From Bacteroidota bacterium (GTDB taxonomy: Bacteria; Bacteroidota; Bacteroidia; Chitinophagales; Chitinophagaceae): DNA of 17,378 bases. Where the stretch lies: contig JAEZRB010000207.1 of NCBI GenBank assembly GCA_023412975.1, forward strand, positions 1 through 17,378. The letters are read 5' to 3'. The notes below the pieces were generated by a model. That model was not told the origin of the DNA. It worked only from the letters and a program-made list of their open reading frames with translations, and made no database searches. Shown piece by piece: positions 1 to 7,787 of the stretch; the first letter of the stretch is position 1, and every line of letters starts with the position of its first letter. Position numbers and translations under genes: made by a program.

Positions 1-313
1 CACGACAGCATAGCAAATCTCGGATCCCACAAACAGCTTCACGCACTCCTACCGCATCCCCCTTGTCACCCCGTGCGTTGCACCAAAAAAGACTGTACAA
101 TAAAAAAATCAGAGTCGGGGCGGGGCCTTTCTCTAATGAACTAAACGCTCACGGCTCGGGAAAGATGCCGGCTCAAGGCCGGCACGACAGCATAGCAAAT
201 CTCGGATCCCACATCAAACAACTACCCGAACGCCTGCCGCCTCCCCGCTGTCATCCCGGGTGTTGCACCAAGGGTGACTATGCAATAAAGAAAACCAGAG
301 CCGGGGTAGCTGC
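1..313. repeat. Tandem ~182-185 bp direct repeat, two copies
   Basis: The first 31 bases of the window recur exactly at 183-213. After that the two copies stay alignable with substitutions and a 3-base shift to about 127 and 313; for example the 10-mer GTTGCACCAA occurs at 77-86 and at 262-271. The first copy begins at the window edge, so the array may continue upstream. Short palindromes lie inside each copy. A 100-codon open frame at 63-365 runs across both copies and is treated as chance. The function is unknown, and the pattern fits a dispersed intergenic repeat family. Confidence 0.8.
166..184. repeat. GC-rich 7-bp-stem hairpin between repeat copies
   Basis: TGCCGGC (166-172) and GCCGGCA (178-184) pair perfectly around a 5-base loop. 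The hairpin sits at the junction before the second repeat copy, so it is probably part of the repeat unit. It lies about 200 bases before htpG and has no downstream T-run, so a terminator role is not supported. Confidence 0.5.
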
Positions 314-386
314 CAGTTTGTCCCTTATATCCAGATTGGAACAGGACTTGATAAAGCCAACCTGAAATTTCAAATCACTGAACACT

Positions 387-2267
387 ATGCAAGAAAAAGG
401 CACGATCTCCATCCATACGGAGAACATTTTTCCTATTATTAAAAAATTCCTCTATTCTGACCACGAAATCTTTCTGAGGGAATTGGTTTCCAACGCAGTA
501 GACGCTACCCAGAAAATCAAGCGCCTGTCCTCGCTGGGGCAGTTTAGTGGTGAACTGGGTGAGCTGCAGGTAGAAGTATCGGTAGATAAAGACCAGAAGA
601 CCATCACGATCAGCGACCAGGGTATTGGCATGACCGACGATGAGATAAAAAAATATATCAACCAGATCGCGTTTTCAGGTGCCGAGGAGTTTGTAGAGAA
701 ATTCAAAGAAGCAAAAGACGCCAATGAACTGATCGGAAAATTTGGGATGGGCTTTTATTCCGCATTTATGGTTGCTGAAAAAGTGGTAATCCAGACGCTC
801 TCTTATGTCGATGGCGCGCAGCCGGTTCGCTGGGAGTGTGACGGCACAACCGAATTTGAAATTTCGGAAGGCAGCCGGACCAAACGCGGCACGGATATCA
901 TCCTTTATCTCAACAGCGAATCCGAAGAATTTTTAGAAAAGCATCGCTTACAGTCGATCCTAGATAAATACTGCTCTTTCCTTCCCGTACCTATCAAATT
1001 TGGTACAAAGACCGATTCAGTCCCCGACGGTGAAGAAGACGGCAAGCCAAAATATAAGTCGGTTGAAGTTGATAACATCATCAACAATACCCGGCCTATC
1101 TGGACCAAACCACCGAGTGAACTCAAAGACGAAGACTATCTTGGGTTCTATAAAGAGCTCTACCCGTTTTCCGAAGATCCTCTTTTCTGGATACACCTTA
1201 ATGTCGACTATCCCTTCAACCTAACCGGTGTACTCTATTTCCCCAAAGTGAAAAAGGAAATGGATCTCAAACCGAACAAAATAAAATTATACTCACGCCA
1301 GGTATTCATCACTGATGAGGTAAAAGATATTGTACCTGAGTTCCTGATGCTTTTGCACGGCGTGATCGATTCACCGGATATTCCGTTAAACGTATCCCGC
1401 AGTTTTTTACAGGCCGACAGCAACGTAAAAAAGATCAACACCTACATTACAAAAAAAGTAGCTGATAAATTATCTGAACTTTTCAAAAAAGACCGCAAGC
1501 GTTATGAAGAAAAATGGGATGACATTGGCCTTTTTGTAAAATATGGGATGATCACAGATGAAAAATTTTATGAGAAGGCAAAAAGCTTTGCGCTTATTGT
1601 CAATACAAAAAAAGAATTTTTCACCCTGGATGAATACCGTGAAAAAATAAAACCGGCCCAGACGGATAAAGATGAAAGCGTAGTCTACCTCTACACTACG
1701 GATCCGGACAAACAGGATGCTTTTATCCAGTCGGCGGAGGCCCGTGGCTATGATGTCCTGCTGATGAATTCACCGCTTGACAATCATTTTATCAGTCAGC
1801 TCGAACACAAGCTGGAAAAAACCCAGGTGAAAAGAGTCGACTCAGGAACTATCGACACCCTGATCAAAAAGGACGATACCATACCTTCCGTTCTCACCGA
1901 AGAACAAACCACAGCGGTAAAATCGGTATTTGAAAAAACCATACAAAAACCGGGTATGACGGTCGCAGTCGAAAGTCTCAGTCCGAATGAGATGCCGGTG
2001 ACCGTGACCATGGACGAATTCATGCGTCGCATGAAAGATATGGCACAGATGGGTGGTGGTATGAGTTTTTACGGCGCAATGCCCGATAATTACAAGGTTA
2101 CAGTCAATAGCAATCACCCGCTGATCAACAGGATGGCGCAGGCCGGAACAGTTGAGGAAAAAGAAAAGATCGCCAAACAGGCCTATGATCTCGCCCTACT
2201 TTCACAGGGAATGCTTAGTGGAGCGGAGCTGACGGATTTTGTGAAGAGAAGTGTTGAAATGATTTAA
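387..2267 (+). CDS. htpG: Molecular chaperone HtpG (bacterial Hsp90)
   Basis: This is a cytosolic ATP-dependent chaperone acting late in the folding of client proteins. The 626-residue length is close to E. coli HtpG (624). The GHKL ATPase domain is clear: the helix ELVSNAVDA near residue 32 carries the catalytic Glu and nucleotide-contacting Asn, DQGIGMT is the DxGxG motif, and GKFGMGFYS is the GxxGxG lid motif. The middle domain carries the conserved Arg in NVSRSFLQ. The C-terminal dimerisation domain follows, with no eukaryotic MEEVD tail. The start is secure because the protein opens directly with the family N terminus (MQEKGTISIHTENI). It is the only + strand gene in the window and converges with the fucose operon. 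No Bacteroidota-type promoter (TTTG spaced from TAnnTTTG) was recognised before it. Confidence 0.97.
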   Translation: MQEKGTISIHTENIFPIIKKFLYSDHEIFLRELVSNAVDATQKIKRLSSLGQFSGELGELQVEVSVDKDQKTITISDQGIGMTDDEIKKYINQIAFSGAEEFVEKFKEAKDANELIGKFGMGFYSAFMVAEKVVIQTLSYVDGAQPVRWECDGTTEFEISEGSRTKRGTDIILYLNSESEEFLEKHRLQSILDKYCSFLPVPIKFGTKTDSVPDGEEDGKPKYKSVEVDNIINNTRPIWTKPPSELKDEDYLGFYKELYPFSEDPLFWIHLNVDYPFNLTGVLYFPKVKKEMDLKPNKIKLYSRQVFITDEVKDIVPEFLMLLHGVIDSPDIPLNVSRSFLQADSNVKKINTYITKKVADKLSELFKKDRKRYEEKWDDIGLFVKYGMITDEKFYEKAKSFALIVNTKKEFFTLDEYREKIKPAQTDKDESVVYLYTTDPDKQDAFIQSAEARGYDVLLMNSPLDNHFISQLEHKLEKTQVKRVDSGTIDTLIKKDDTIPSVLTEEQTTAVKSVFEKTIQKPGMTVAVESLSPNEMPVTVTMDEFMRRMKDMAQMGGGMSFYGAMPDNYKVTVNSNHPLINRMAQAGTVEEKEKIAKQAYDLALLSQGMLSGAELTDFVKRSVEMI

Positions 2268-2296
2268 TTGGATTCATTGCTGTCCGGAATAAATTT

Positions 2297-2404
2297 TTAA
2301 AATGTTATCAAAGCTTTGACCAAGGCGTCATCTATGGCTTTTATTCTCACAGGGGCTTTTCTTTTTTCGTAGCGCCTGTGTACTTCTTTTTCGCCGGTGT
2401 CCAT
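2297..2404 (-). pseudogene. Short basic reading frame, possible C-terminal remnant of a transposase
   Basis: This 35-codon - strand frame (ATG at 2404, TAA at 2299-2297) begins MDTGEKEVHRRYEKRK and ends ALVKALITF. The frame stays open upstream to about 2485 through the hairpin and is then closed by a stop at 2488-2486. Its basic, helical composition and its position about 10 bases inside the left inverted repeat resemble the end of a transposase gene in a truncated insertion sequence. I do not recognise the family. It could equally be a fortuitous frame. Confidence 0.3.
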
Positions 2405-2410
2405 GGATGC

Positions 2411-2452
2411 CGGAACTCCCGTTCCGGCCAGCAAGAACGGAACGGAGTTCCG
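2411..2452 (+). terminator. Strong 15/16-bp hairpin followed by TTTT, possible htpG terminator
   Basis: The arms at 2411-2426 (CGGAACTCCCGTTCCG) and 2438-2452 (CGGAACGGAGTTCCG) pair along their length with one bulged C and an 11-base loop. TTTT follows at 2453-2456 on the + strand. It lies about 145 bases after the htpG stop and inside the inverted-repeat-bounded element, so it may act as a terminator or be a structural part of the element. Each arm is itself nearly palindromic. Confidence 0.45.
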
Positions 2453-2560
2453 TTTTACCAGCCATCCTGACCGCTCGCTTAACCCTTAGCATAAAGACGG
2501 CTTAGTCCGTAATTTTCTTGTTTCGTTTTCCGAAGCCAGCGTTTCCCCGGACAGCAATGA

Positions 2561-2657
2561 TGAGAAATTTGGAATTGGGTAGAGCCTGATATTCGAAAGT
2601 GTCTGACCTGAAAGGTTCCCTCTAATTCTTAATTACCAATTCCCAATCCCTAATCCC
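2561..2657. other. Gene-free stretch after the fucose operon, weak inverted repeat
   Basis: No gene is seen between the mobile-element-like segment and the end of the dehydratase gene. GGAATTGG (2571-2578) pairs with CCAATTCC (2636-2643) across a 57-base loop. The stretch 2621-2660 is a low-complexity run of AATT/CCC-like motifs. A terminator for the - strand operon could lie here, but no compact stem with a T-run is evident. Confidence 0.35.
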
Positions 2658-4295
2658 TTAAAGAGATACCCCACGCTTCCACGGAATAAAATCATCCTGG
2701 TTAAGCAGAACAGCTTTGGGAATGATTTCACCGCTGGCAGCCCTGATACAATATTCGAGGATCTCTTCTCCCATCTGTTCAATGGTTTTCTCCCCTTCAA
2801 TGATCGGGCCCGTATCGATATCAATGATATCACTCATTCTTCTCGCAAGAGCTGAGTTGGTAGAGATCTTAATTGTGGGACAAACGGGATTACCCGTGGG
2901 TGTACCCAGGCCAGTCGTAAATAAAATGAGCGTGGCTCCGGCTGCAGCTTTGCCAGTAGTGGCTTCCACATCATTACCAGGCGTACATACCAGGTTCAAA
3001 CCGGGCTTGGTTGCGGGCTCAGTATAATCCAGCACATCTTCTACGGGTGAAGTGCCGCCTTTCTTTGCCGCGCCGGTACTTTTAATTGCATCTGTGATCA
3101 GGCCATCTTTAATATTACCCGGCGAAGGGTTCATATGAAACCCTGATCCCACGCGATGAGCTTCTTCATTATATCCCTGCATCAGGCGTATAAATTTATT
3201 GGCGGCAGCTTCGTCCCTGGTACGGTCGATCAGCTCCTGCTCTGCGCCACATAATTCTGGAAATTCAGCCAGCAGCACTTTCGCCCCGAGTGCTACCAGC
3301 AAGTCACTACAATATCCTACTGCAGGGTTGGCAGATATGCCACTGAAGCCGTCACTCCCACCGCATTTCACTCCAACAGTTAACTTGTCGAGAGATGCAG
3401 GCTGTCGCTCGATCTTATTTGCTTCCACCATCCCCTCAAAGCTGGCGCGCATGGCCGTCGCGATCAATTGTTCCTCGCTCTGCGATTGTTGTTGTTCAAA
3501 CACAAGTAGTGGTTTATCGAAACCCGGGTTTCGTTCTTTGATATCATGCAGCAACTGCGGCACCTGCAGGTGCTGGCATCCTAGGCTCATGATAGTTACA
3601 CCGGCTACATTGGGATGATCCGCATATGCCGCTAAAAGTTTGCCTAATGTCGCGGCATCCTGCCTCGTACCACCACAACCGCCCTGGTGATTTAGAAATT
3701 TAATACCATCGATATTTTTAAAAACCCGATCCTCTTTTTCCGTCACAGGAGGAAGATCTATGCCGGTAATATCCTGACCGCTTTGCCAGGCTTGAACCAG
3801 GCGTTTCGCATAATGTTTATATTTGTCCGTTACAGCATAGCCAAGTTCATTGTGTAGCGCTTCGCGAATCACATCGAGATTCCTGTTCTCACAAAAAACC
3901 GTCGGGATAAAAAGCCAGTAGTTAGCCGTACCTACTTTGCCATCACTTCGATGATAACCCATGAAAACCCGGTCCTTATATTTCGACACATCAGGAGCCT
4001 GCCACTGATAATGAAAAGGCCGGTATGAATAGGGTTCCGCCGCATGTTTAGTATTGGCCGTTGTCATTTTACTCCCCCTGGCTACTGCCGACTGCAAGCT
4101 GCCTACCAGCACGCCATACATGATAACACTGTCACCCGCATTCATATCCTGCATAAAAAACTTATGCTTGGCGCCAATATCTTCCTGAAGTGTATATACT
4201 TCACCTTCATGTTGTATAGTCTCGCCTTTGGTAAGGTTTTGCAACGCTACCAGTACATTATCCTTAGGATGAATTTTTAAAACTCTTTGCTTCAT
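2658..4295 (-). CDS. UxaA-family dehydratase, probable L-fuconate dehydratase
   Basis: The 545-residue protein is a full fused UxaA/altronate dehydratase type. Residues ~1-95 form the small SAF-like domain, with GAKHKFFMQDMNAGDSVIMY at 41-60. The large domain follows, with GYHRSDGKVGTANYW (113-127), the cysteine motif HQGGCGGTRQD (203-213) and CGGSDGFSGISANP (311-324). UxaA-family enzymes are metal-dependent sugar-acid dehydratases. Annotation pipelines will say altronate dehydratase, but no uronate genes (uxaB, uxaC, uxuA) are nearby and every neighbour fits L-fucose oxidation. In C. jejuni the fuc locus likewise carries UxaA-type genes at this step. The inferred reaction is L-fuconate to 2-keto-3-deoxy-L-fuconate. 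It is the last gene of the operon, 75 bases after the fucose dehydrogenase, with a palindrome in the leader. The substrate is inferred from context. Confidence 0.88.
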   Translation of the reverse strand: MKQRVLKIHPKDNVLVALQNLTKGETIQHEGEVYTLQEDIGAKHKFFMQDMNAGDSVIMYGVLVGSLQSAVARGSKMTTANTKHAAEPYSYRPFHYQWQAPDVSKYKDRVFMGYHRSDGKVGTANYWLFIPTVFCENRNLDVIREALHNELGYAVTDKYKHYAKRLVQAWQSGQDITGIDLPPVTEKEDRVFKNIDGIKFLNHQGGCGGTRQDAATLGKLLAAYADHPNVAGVTIMSLGCQHLQVPQLLHDIKERNPGFDKPLLVFEQQQSQSEEQLIATAMRASFEGMVEANKIERQPASLDKLTVGVKCGGSDGFSGISANPAVGYCSDLLVALGAKVLLAEFPELCGAEQELIDRTRDEAAANKFIRLMQGYNEEAHRVGSGFHMNPSPGNIKDGLITDAIKSTGAAKKGGTSPVEDVLDYTEPATKPGLNLVCTPGNDVEATTGKAAAGATLILFTTGLGTPTGNPVCPTIKISTNSALARRMSDIIDIDTGPIIEGEKTIEQMGEEILEYCIRAASGEIIPKAVLLNQDDFIPWKRGVSL

Positions 4296-4308
4296 AAGAT
4301 TTATTTTT

Positions 4309-4322
4309 CCGCATTGATGCGG
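4309..4322 (-). promoter_or_regulatory. 14-base palindrome in the leader of the dehydratase gene
   Basis: CCGCATTGATGCGG is a perfect 6-bp inverted repeat with a 2-base spacer, ending 13 bases before the dehydratase ATG. The 75-base gap here is the largest in the operon. It could be an RNA hairpin affecting translation or an operator half-site pair. No regulator gene is present in the window to pair it with. Confidence 0.3.
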
Positions 4323-4370
4323 TAGTTTTCATAGATAGCTTTACAACTTAGTAAGCAATATTCTGCCTCT

Positions 4371-5150
4371 TTATAGTGCTCTGTCCAAATGAACATACCC
4401 GCCATCCACATGTATGATCTGCCCGGTAGTGTGACTTGATTGCTCACTCAGAAGAAATGCTACCATACTGGCGATCTCAGCGGCTGTGGTCATTCTTTTA
4501 CCCAGCGGAATCCTTGATGTGATCTCTTCCAGCTTTTCCTGTGGGTTGGGTAACGTTCGTATCCATTTTTCGTACAGGGGTGTGAAACATTCTGCCACTA
4601 CAACCGCGTTGACCCGGATACCATATTTAAGCAGCTCCACCGCCCATTCCCGTGTAAGCGCATTACGGCCGCCATTCGATGCGGCATAAGCAGATGTGCC
4701 CCCCTGGCCTGTTTCCGCTGTCTTGGATGAAATATTTACAATCGCGCCTTTTGATTTTTTTAATTCAGGCAATGCAAAATGCGCCATCATATAATAATGG
4801 ACCAGGTTGCTATGCAGGCTTTTTATAAAACTGGTATAGTCACCATTCTCAAGACCAACTCCATCATTCACACCCGCATTATTGACCAGGCCATCAATCC
4901 TTCCAAACTGCTTCACGGCTGCCTCCACTGCCTGGCCGCACTGTTGGGGTATCGATAACTCAGCAACAAATTGAGTTGCTTTTCCACCGGTCTTTTCAAT
5001 TTCCGAAACTGCAGAAATATTATCGTCCTCATTCCTACCGATGATGATAACCTGCGCGCCTTCAGCCGCCAGTGTTTTCGCAATACCCAGTCCAATCCCC
5101 TTCGCCCCACCGGTCACGAGCATGACCTTGTCTTTTAATTGCAGGTCCAT
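4371..5150 (-). CDS. SDR-family probable L-fucose dehydrogenase with catalytic Lys replaced by Asn
   Basis: This is a 259-residue classical short-chain dehydrogenase. The Rossmann motif TGGAKGIG is at 13-20 and NNAG at 90-93, with Asn115 in the N-site position, Ser142 and Tyr155. The region around Tyr155, the segment TPLYEKW and the C terminus SSHTTGQ...DGGYVHLDRAL recall bacterial L-fucose dehydrogenases such as the SDR of the C. jejuni fuc locus. The predicted reaction is L-fucose to L-fucono-lactone using NAD(P)+. The striking oddity is the active site: the YxxxK motif reads YAASN, so residue 159 is Asn (codon AAT, 4676-4674) instead of the catalytic Lys. The rest of the frame is intact. 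It starts 2 bases after the lactonase stop, so the two are probably co-translated. Family is certain; substrate comes from similarity and context. Confidence 0.88.
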   Translation of the reverse strand: MDLQLKDKVMLVTGGAKGIGLGIAKTLAAEGAQVIIIGRNEDDNISAVSEIEKTGGKATQFVAELSIPQQCGQAVEAAVKQFGRIDGLVNNAGVNDGVGLENGDYTSFIKSLHSNLVHYYMMAHFALPELKKSKGAIVNISSKTAETGQGGTSAYAASNGGRNALTREWAVELLKYGIRVNAVVVAECFTPLYEKWIRTLPNPQEKLEEITSRIPLGKRMTTAAEIASMVAFLLSEQSSHTTGQIIHVDGGYVHLDRAL

Positions 5151-5152
5151 AG

Positions 5153-6055
5153 TTATAAATTATAAAATTGCGTGGCGTTTTGTCCAAATACTTTCTTCTT
5201 TTCTTTTATATCAAAATCTTCCATGTACTTTTCCAACAAACTTTTCCATTGCACATACATACCAGATAATAGCATGACCGGCCAGTCGCTGCCGAATAAA
5301 AGCCTATCTGTGCCAAAAGATTCAAAAACGGTATCGAGATAAGGATAAAATTCACCGGGGCTCCAATGTTTCCACCTGGCTTCTGTGAATAATCCCGAAA
5401 GTTTGCAATAAACATTAGAATGCTGAGCTATTTGCCTTATCAGTGATGCCCATTGATCGAATTCTTTGTCAGCGATATTCGGCTTGGCACAGTGATCGAT
5501 CACCAGCTTCTGCTCAGGAAACCTGCCTACAAATTCCAGCGCAGCTCTTAGTTGCCGGGGATAAATAAGAATATCATAGGTATAACCAAACGTTGGTAAC
5601 AAACTCATTCCTTTCTGAAAAGCAGGATCCAGTAAAAAATCATCTGGCTCCGATTGTACAATATGCCGCCAGCCTTTGATAATCGAATACTGCGAAAAAT
5701 ATTGCAACCTTTCAGCAATTTTTTCATTTCGAAAGTCAACCCAACCCACTACGCCTTTAATGATCGGAAATGTTTTTGACAGCTCCACCAGGAAATGGGT
5801 TTCCAGTTCAGATTGATCGACCTGGATGGCAACACAACCTTCCACCCCGTTCCGTTTTAATGTCCCCTCCAGTGTAGGAGGGAGATAATCCTCCTGCAAC
5901 ACTTTCATCTTGTTGGTAATCCAGCCATCCCTTTTCCTGTCATATTTCCAAAAATGTACATGAGTATCGATTACGCCATCAAAAGACTCCGGGGCGTCAT
6001 GTTGATCGCCATCCTGATCTTCCATAGCGGGATTATATAGTAAGCGATTGGACAT
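5153..6055 (-). CDS. Amidohydrolase-family L-fuconolactonase-like lactonase
   Basis: This 300-residue protein belongs to the amidohydrolase_2 (COG3618) family of sugar lactonases. DTHVHFW at 30-36 supplies the HxH pair (His32, His34). GWRHIVQ (128-134) is the substrate-side motif, IDHCAKP (186-192) carries His188, and FGSDWPV (254-260) carries the catalytic Asp257. The predicted role is hydrolysis of L-fucono-lactone to L-fuconate in the cytosol, directly after the dehydrogenase encoded 2 bases downstream. The N terminus is about 28 residues longer than needed before the barrel and is acidic. A second Met at residue 11 (position 6025) is an alternative start, so the exact start is uncertain. 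Related enzymes also act on other sugar lactones; fucose is inferred from the operon. Confidence 0.9.
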   Translation of the reverse strand: MSNRLLYNPAMEDQDGDQHDAPESFDGVIDTHVHFWKYDRKRDGWITNKMKVLQEDYLPPTLEGTLKRNGVEGCVAIQVDQSELETHFLVELSKTFPIIKGVVGWVDFRNEKIAERLQYFSQYSIIKGWRHIVQSEPDDFLLDPAFQKGMSLLPTFGYTYDILIYPRQLRAALEFVGRFPEQKLVIDHCAKPNIADKEFDQWASLIRQIAQHSNVYCKLSGLFTEARWKHWSPGEFYPYLDTVFESFGTDRLLFGSDWPVMLLSGMYVQWKSLLEKYMEDFDIKEKKKVFGQNATQFYNL

Positions 6056-6083
6056 AGTAAAAAATTAGCGTCAGCAAAACTAA

Positions 6084-6947
6084 TTAGCCGTTGTCTGGTG
6101 TATAGGCTATGCAGGTTTGTCTTGATACACCCAGTCCGTCGATCCCGAGTTCGACCACATCACCGGGTTTAAGATAAACTGGCGGGTTGAAACCCAACCC
6201 CACACCGGCAGGCGTGCCTGTCGAAATCACATCACCTGGCATCAAAGTCATGAACCTGCTCACATACGAAACCAGGAATGGTATTTTAAAAATTAAATTC
6301 GCTGTAGTACCGTCCTGCATCATCTTATCATTCACCTTTAACCAAAGCCGAAGATTATCGACATCGGGGATCTCGTCTTTTGTTGCAAGCCAGGGTCCCA
6401 ATGGTGCAAATGTATCGCAACCTTTACCCTTATCCCAGGTACCGTTCCTTTCAAGCTGGAATTCACGCTCGCTGACATCGTTGTGCAGGCAATAACCTGC
6501 CACGAAATCTAAAGCTTCCTGCTCGTTCACATAGCTGGCTTTTTTACTGATGATCACAGCCAACTCCACTTCCCAGTCGGTTTTTACAGAATCCCTTGGA
6601 ATAATGATGTTATCGAATGGGCCTGTTATGGCAGTTGTTGACTTCATAAAGATCACCGGCTCCGGCGGGAGGGCTGCTCCTGTTTCCTTTGCATGGTCGG
6701 CATAGTTCAATCCAATACATACGATCTTGGATGGCCTTGCTATGGGTGCACCAAGTCTTGAACCATCGGGCACTTTACGCAATATCGTCTTGTTTTGCTC
6801 CAGCATCCAGGCAAGGTGCTGGATACCTCCATAGTTAAAAAAATTCTCGTCATAGTCCTGGATAAAACCTGACACATCGTAACAATCGTCGCCGATGCAC
6901 ACGCCGGGTCTTTCCCTTCCCGGCTCACCGTACCGAATTAATTTCAT
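6084..6947 (-). CDS. FAH-family hydrolase, probable 2,4-diketo-3-deoxy-L-fuconate hydrolase
   Basis: The 287-residue protein has the fumarylacetoacetate hydrolase fold. An N-terminal domain of ~70 residues is followed by the core with GLNYADHA (79-86), metal ligands Glu126 and Glu128 in DWEVEL and Asp157 in NDVSER, KGCDTFAPLGPW (175-186) and GDVISTGTPAGVG (238-250). FAH-family enzymes cleave C-C bonds of diketo acids using a divalent metal. In the Xanthomonas fucose route an FAH homologue cleaves 2,4-diketo-3-deoxy-L-fuconate to pyruvate and L-lactate. The gene next to the SDR at 7013 matches that pairing. Generic annotation would be ureidoglycolate lyase or FAH-family protein. It starts 65 bases after the SDR stop and ends 28 bases before the lactonase. 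Confidence 0.9.
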   Translation of the reverse strand: MKLIRYGEPGRERPGVCIGDDCYDVSGFIQDYDENFFNYGGIQHLAWMLEQNKTILRKVPDGSRLGAPIARPSKIVCIGLNYADHAKETGAALPPEPVIFMKSTTAITGPFDNIIIPRDSVKTDWEVELAVIISKKASYVNEQEALDFVAGYCLHNDVSEREFQLERNGTWDKGKGCDTFAPLGPWLATKDEIPDVDNLRLWLKVNDKMMQDGTTANLIFKIPFLVSYVSRFMTLMPGDVISTGTPAGVGLGFNPPVYLKPGDVVELGIDGLGVSRQTCIAYTPDNG

Positions 6948-7012
6948 ACTTAAAAATATTTTGCGGGATGAAAACTTACAACATATCTGGATTTCAACAG
7001 CCCGCTGATCAT

Positions 7013-7786
7013 TTAGTTATTCAATTTAACAAATCCTCCATCGATGGGATAATCACAACCCGTAACAAATGCCGCTTCATCACTACACAGGTATAAGGCC
7101 AGGTTTGCAATTTCCTCTGGTTTTGCCATTCGTCCTATCGGCTGTGTAGCGGATAATTTATCAAACATTTCCTTTTCACGTCCCGGATAATTCTTACTAA
7201 GAAATCCATCTACAAATGGTGTATGAACCCGCGCGGGTGAAATACAGTTGCAACGGATATTATGTTTGATATAATCTTTTGCCGTAGAAAGTGTCATCCC
7301 CACCACGGCACCTTTAGTCATGGTATAGGCAAAACGGTCGGGAATACCAACAGCCGAAGCCACCGAAGCCATGTTGAGTATCACCCCACCTTTTTCTTTC
7401 ATATATGGCAATACGGCGTGCAGCAGGTTATAGACACCTTTTACATTCACATTGAAGAGCCGGGTAAAGTCAGCTTCATTTGTGGTCTCTGCATTTCCCA
7501 CGTGAGCTATTCCCGCATTATTAACGAGTATATCGATAGTCTTTTGTTTCTCAAAAATTTCCTGTACAATCTTTTTTACCTGCTGTTGATCACTAACATC
7601 GCAGGTGAAAAACGAAGCCTGCCCTGATCCCCGGATGATCTCTTCTACCACGCCCCTGGCAGCAGTTTCATCAAAATCGAGAATATGAACATGAGCGCCC
7701 TGTTGCGCAAAACGCGTAGCGATTGCCCGCCCGATTCCGCTGCCACCTCCTGTTACAATTGCTATTTTACCCGTTAACGAAAACAT
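7013..7786 (-). CDS. SDR-family probable 2-keto-3-deoxy-L-fuconate dehydrogenase
   Basis: This is a 257-residue classical SDR with an intact active site: TGGGSGIG at 12-19, NNAG at 89-92, Ser141, Tyr154 and Lys158. Asp37 at the end of strand 2 (HILDFDE) indicates NAD+ preference. The segment NCISPARVHTPF (180-191) and the C-terminal VTGCDYPIDGG are typical of the group that includes the Xanthomonas 2-keto-3-deoxy-L-fuconate dehydrogenase. Adjacency to the FAH hydrolase supports that step, oxidation to 2,4-diketo-3-deoxy-L-fuconate. It begins one base after the mutarotase stop. Because the other SDR of the operon lacks its catalytic Lys, this intact SDR could in principle serve both oxidation steps; that is speculation. 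Confidence 0.88.
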   Translation of the reverse strand: MFSLTGKIAIVTGGGSGIGRAIATRFAQQGAHVHILDFDETAARGVVEEIIRGSGQASFFTCDVSDQQQVKKIVQEIFEKQKTIDILVNNAGIAHVGNAETTNEADFTRLFNVNVKGVYNLLHAVLPYMKEKGGVILNMASVASAVGIPDRFAYTMTKGAVVGMTLSTAKDYIKHNIRCNCISPARVHTPFVDGFLSKNYPGREKEMFDKLSATQPIGRMAKPEEIANLALYLCSDEAAFVTGCDYPIDGGFVKLNN

Positions 7787-7787
7787 A

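Larger units (their letters stand above)
2274..2560. mobile_element. MITE-like or decayed insertion element with 14-bp perfect terminal inverted repeats
   Basis: TCATTGCTGTCCGG at 2274-2287 is matched exactly in inverted orientation at 2547-2560, bounding a 287 bp segment that starts only 7 bases after the htpG stop. A 14-bp exact inverted match is very unlikely by chance in a region this small. The interior holds a strong hairpin (2411-2452) and a short lysine/arginine-rich frame on the - strand (2297-2404). No intact transposase is present and no convincing target-site duplication could be identified. The assignment to a mobile element is inferred from the terminal repeats. Confidence 0.55.

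Noticed and set aside
63..365. 100-codon open frame upstream of htpG on the + strand
   Set aside because: It spans both copies of the direct repeat, has no recognisable domain and ends 21 bases before htpG. It is explained by GC-rich repeat sequence rather than a gene.
2348..2380. CACAGGGGC/GCGCCTGTG stem as a terminator after htpG
   Set aside because: The loop is 14 bases, one pair is mismatched, and the same bases read as a plausible - strand coding remnant. The hairpin at 2411-2452 is a better candidate.
3199..3618. 139-codon + strand frame inside the dehydratase gene
   Set aside because: It is antisense to conserved UxaA motifs and rich in Ser/Cys/Leu as expected of a shadow frame.
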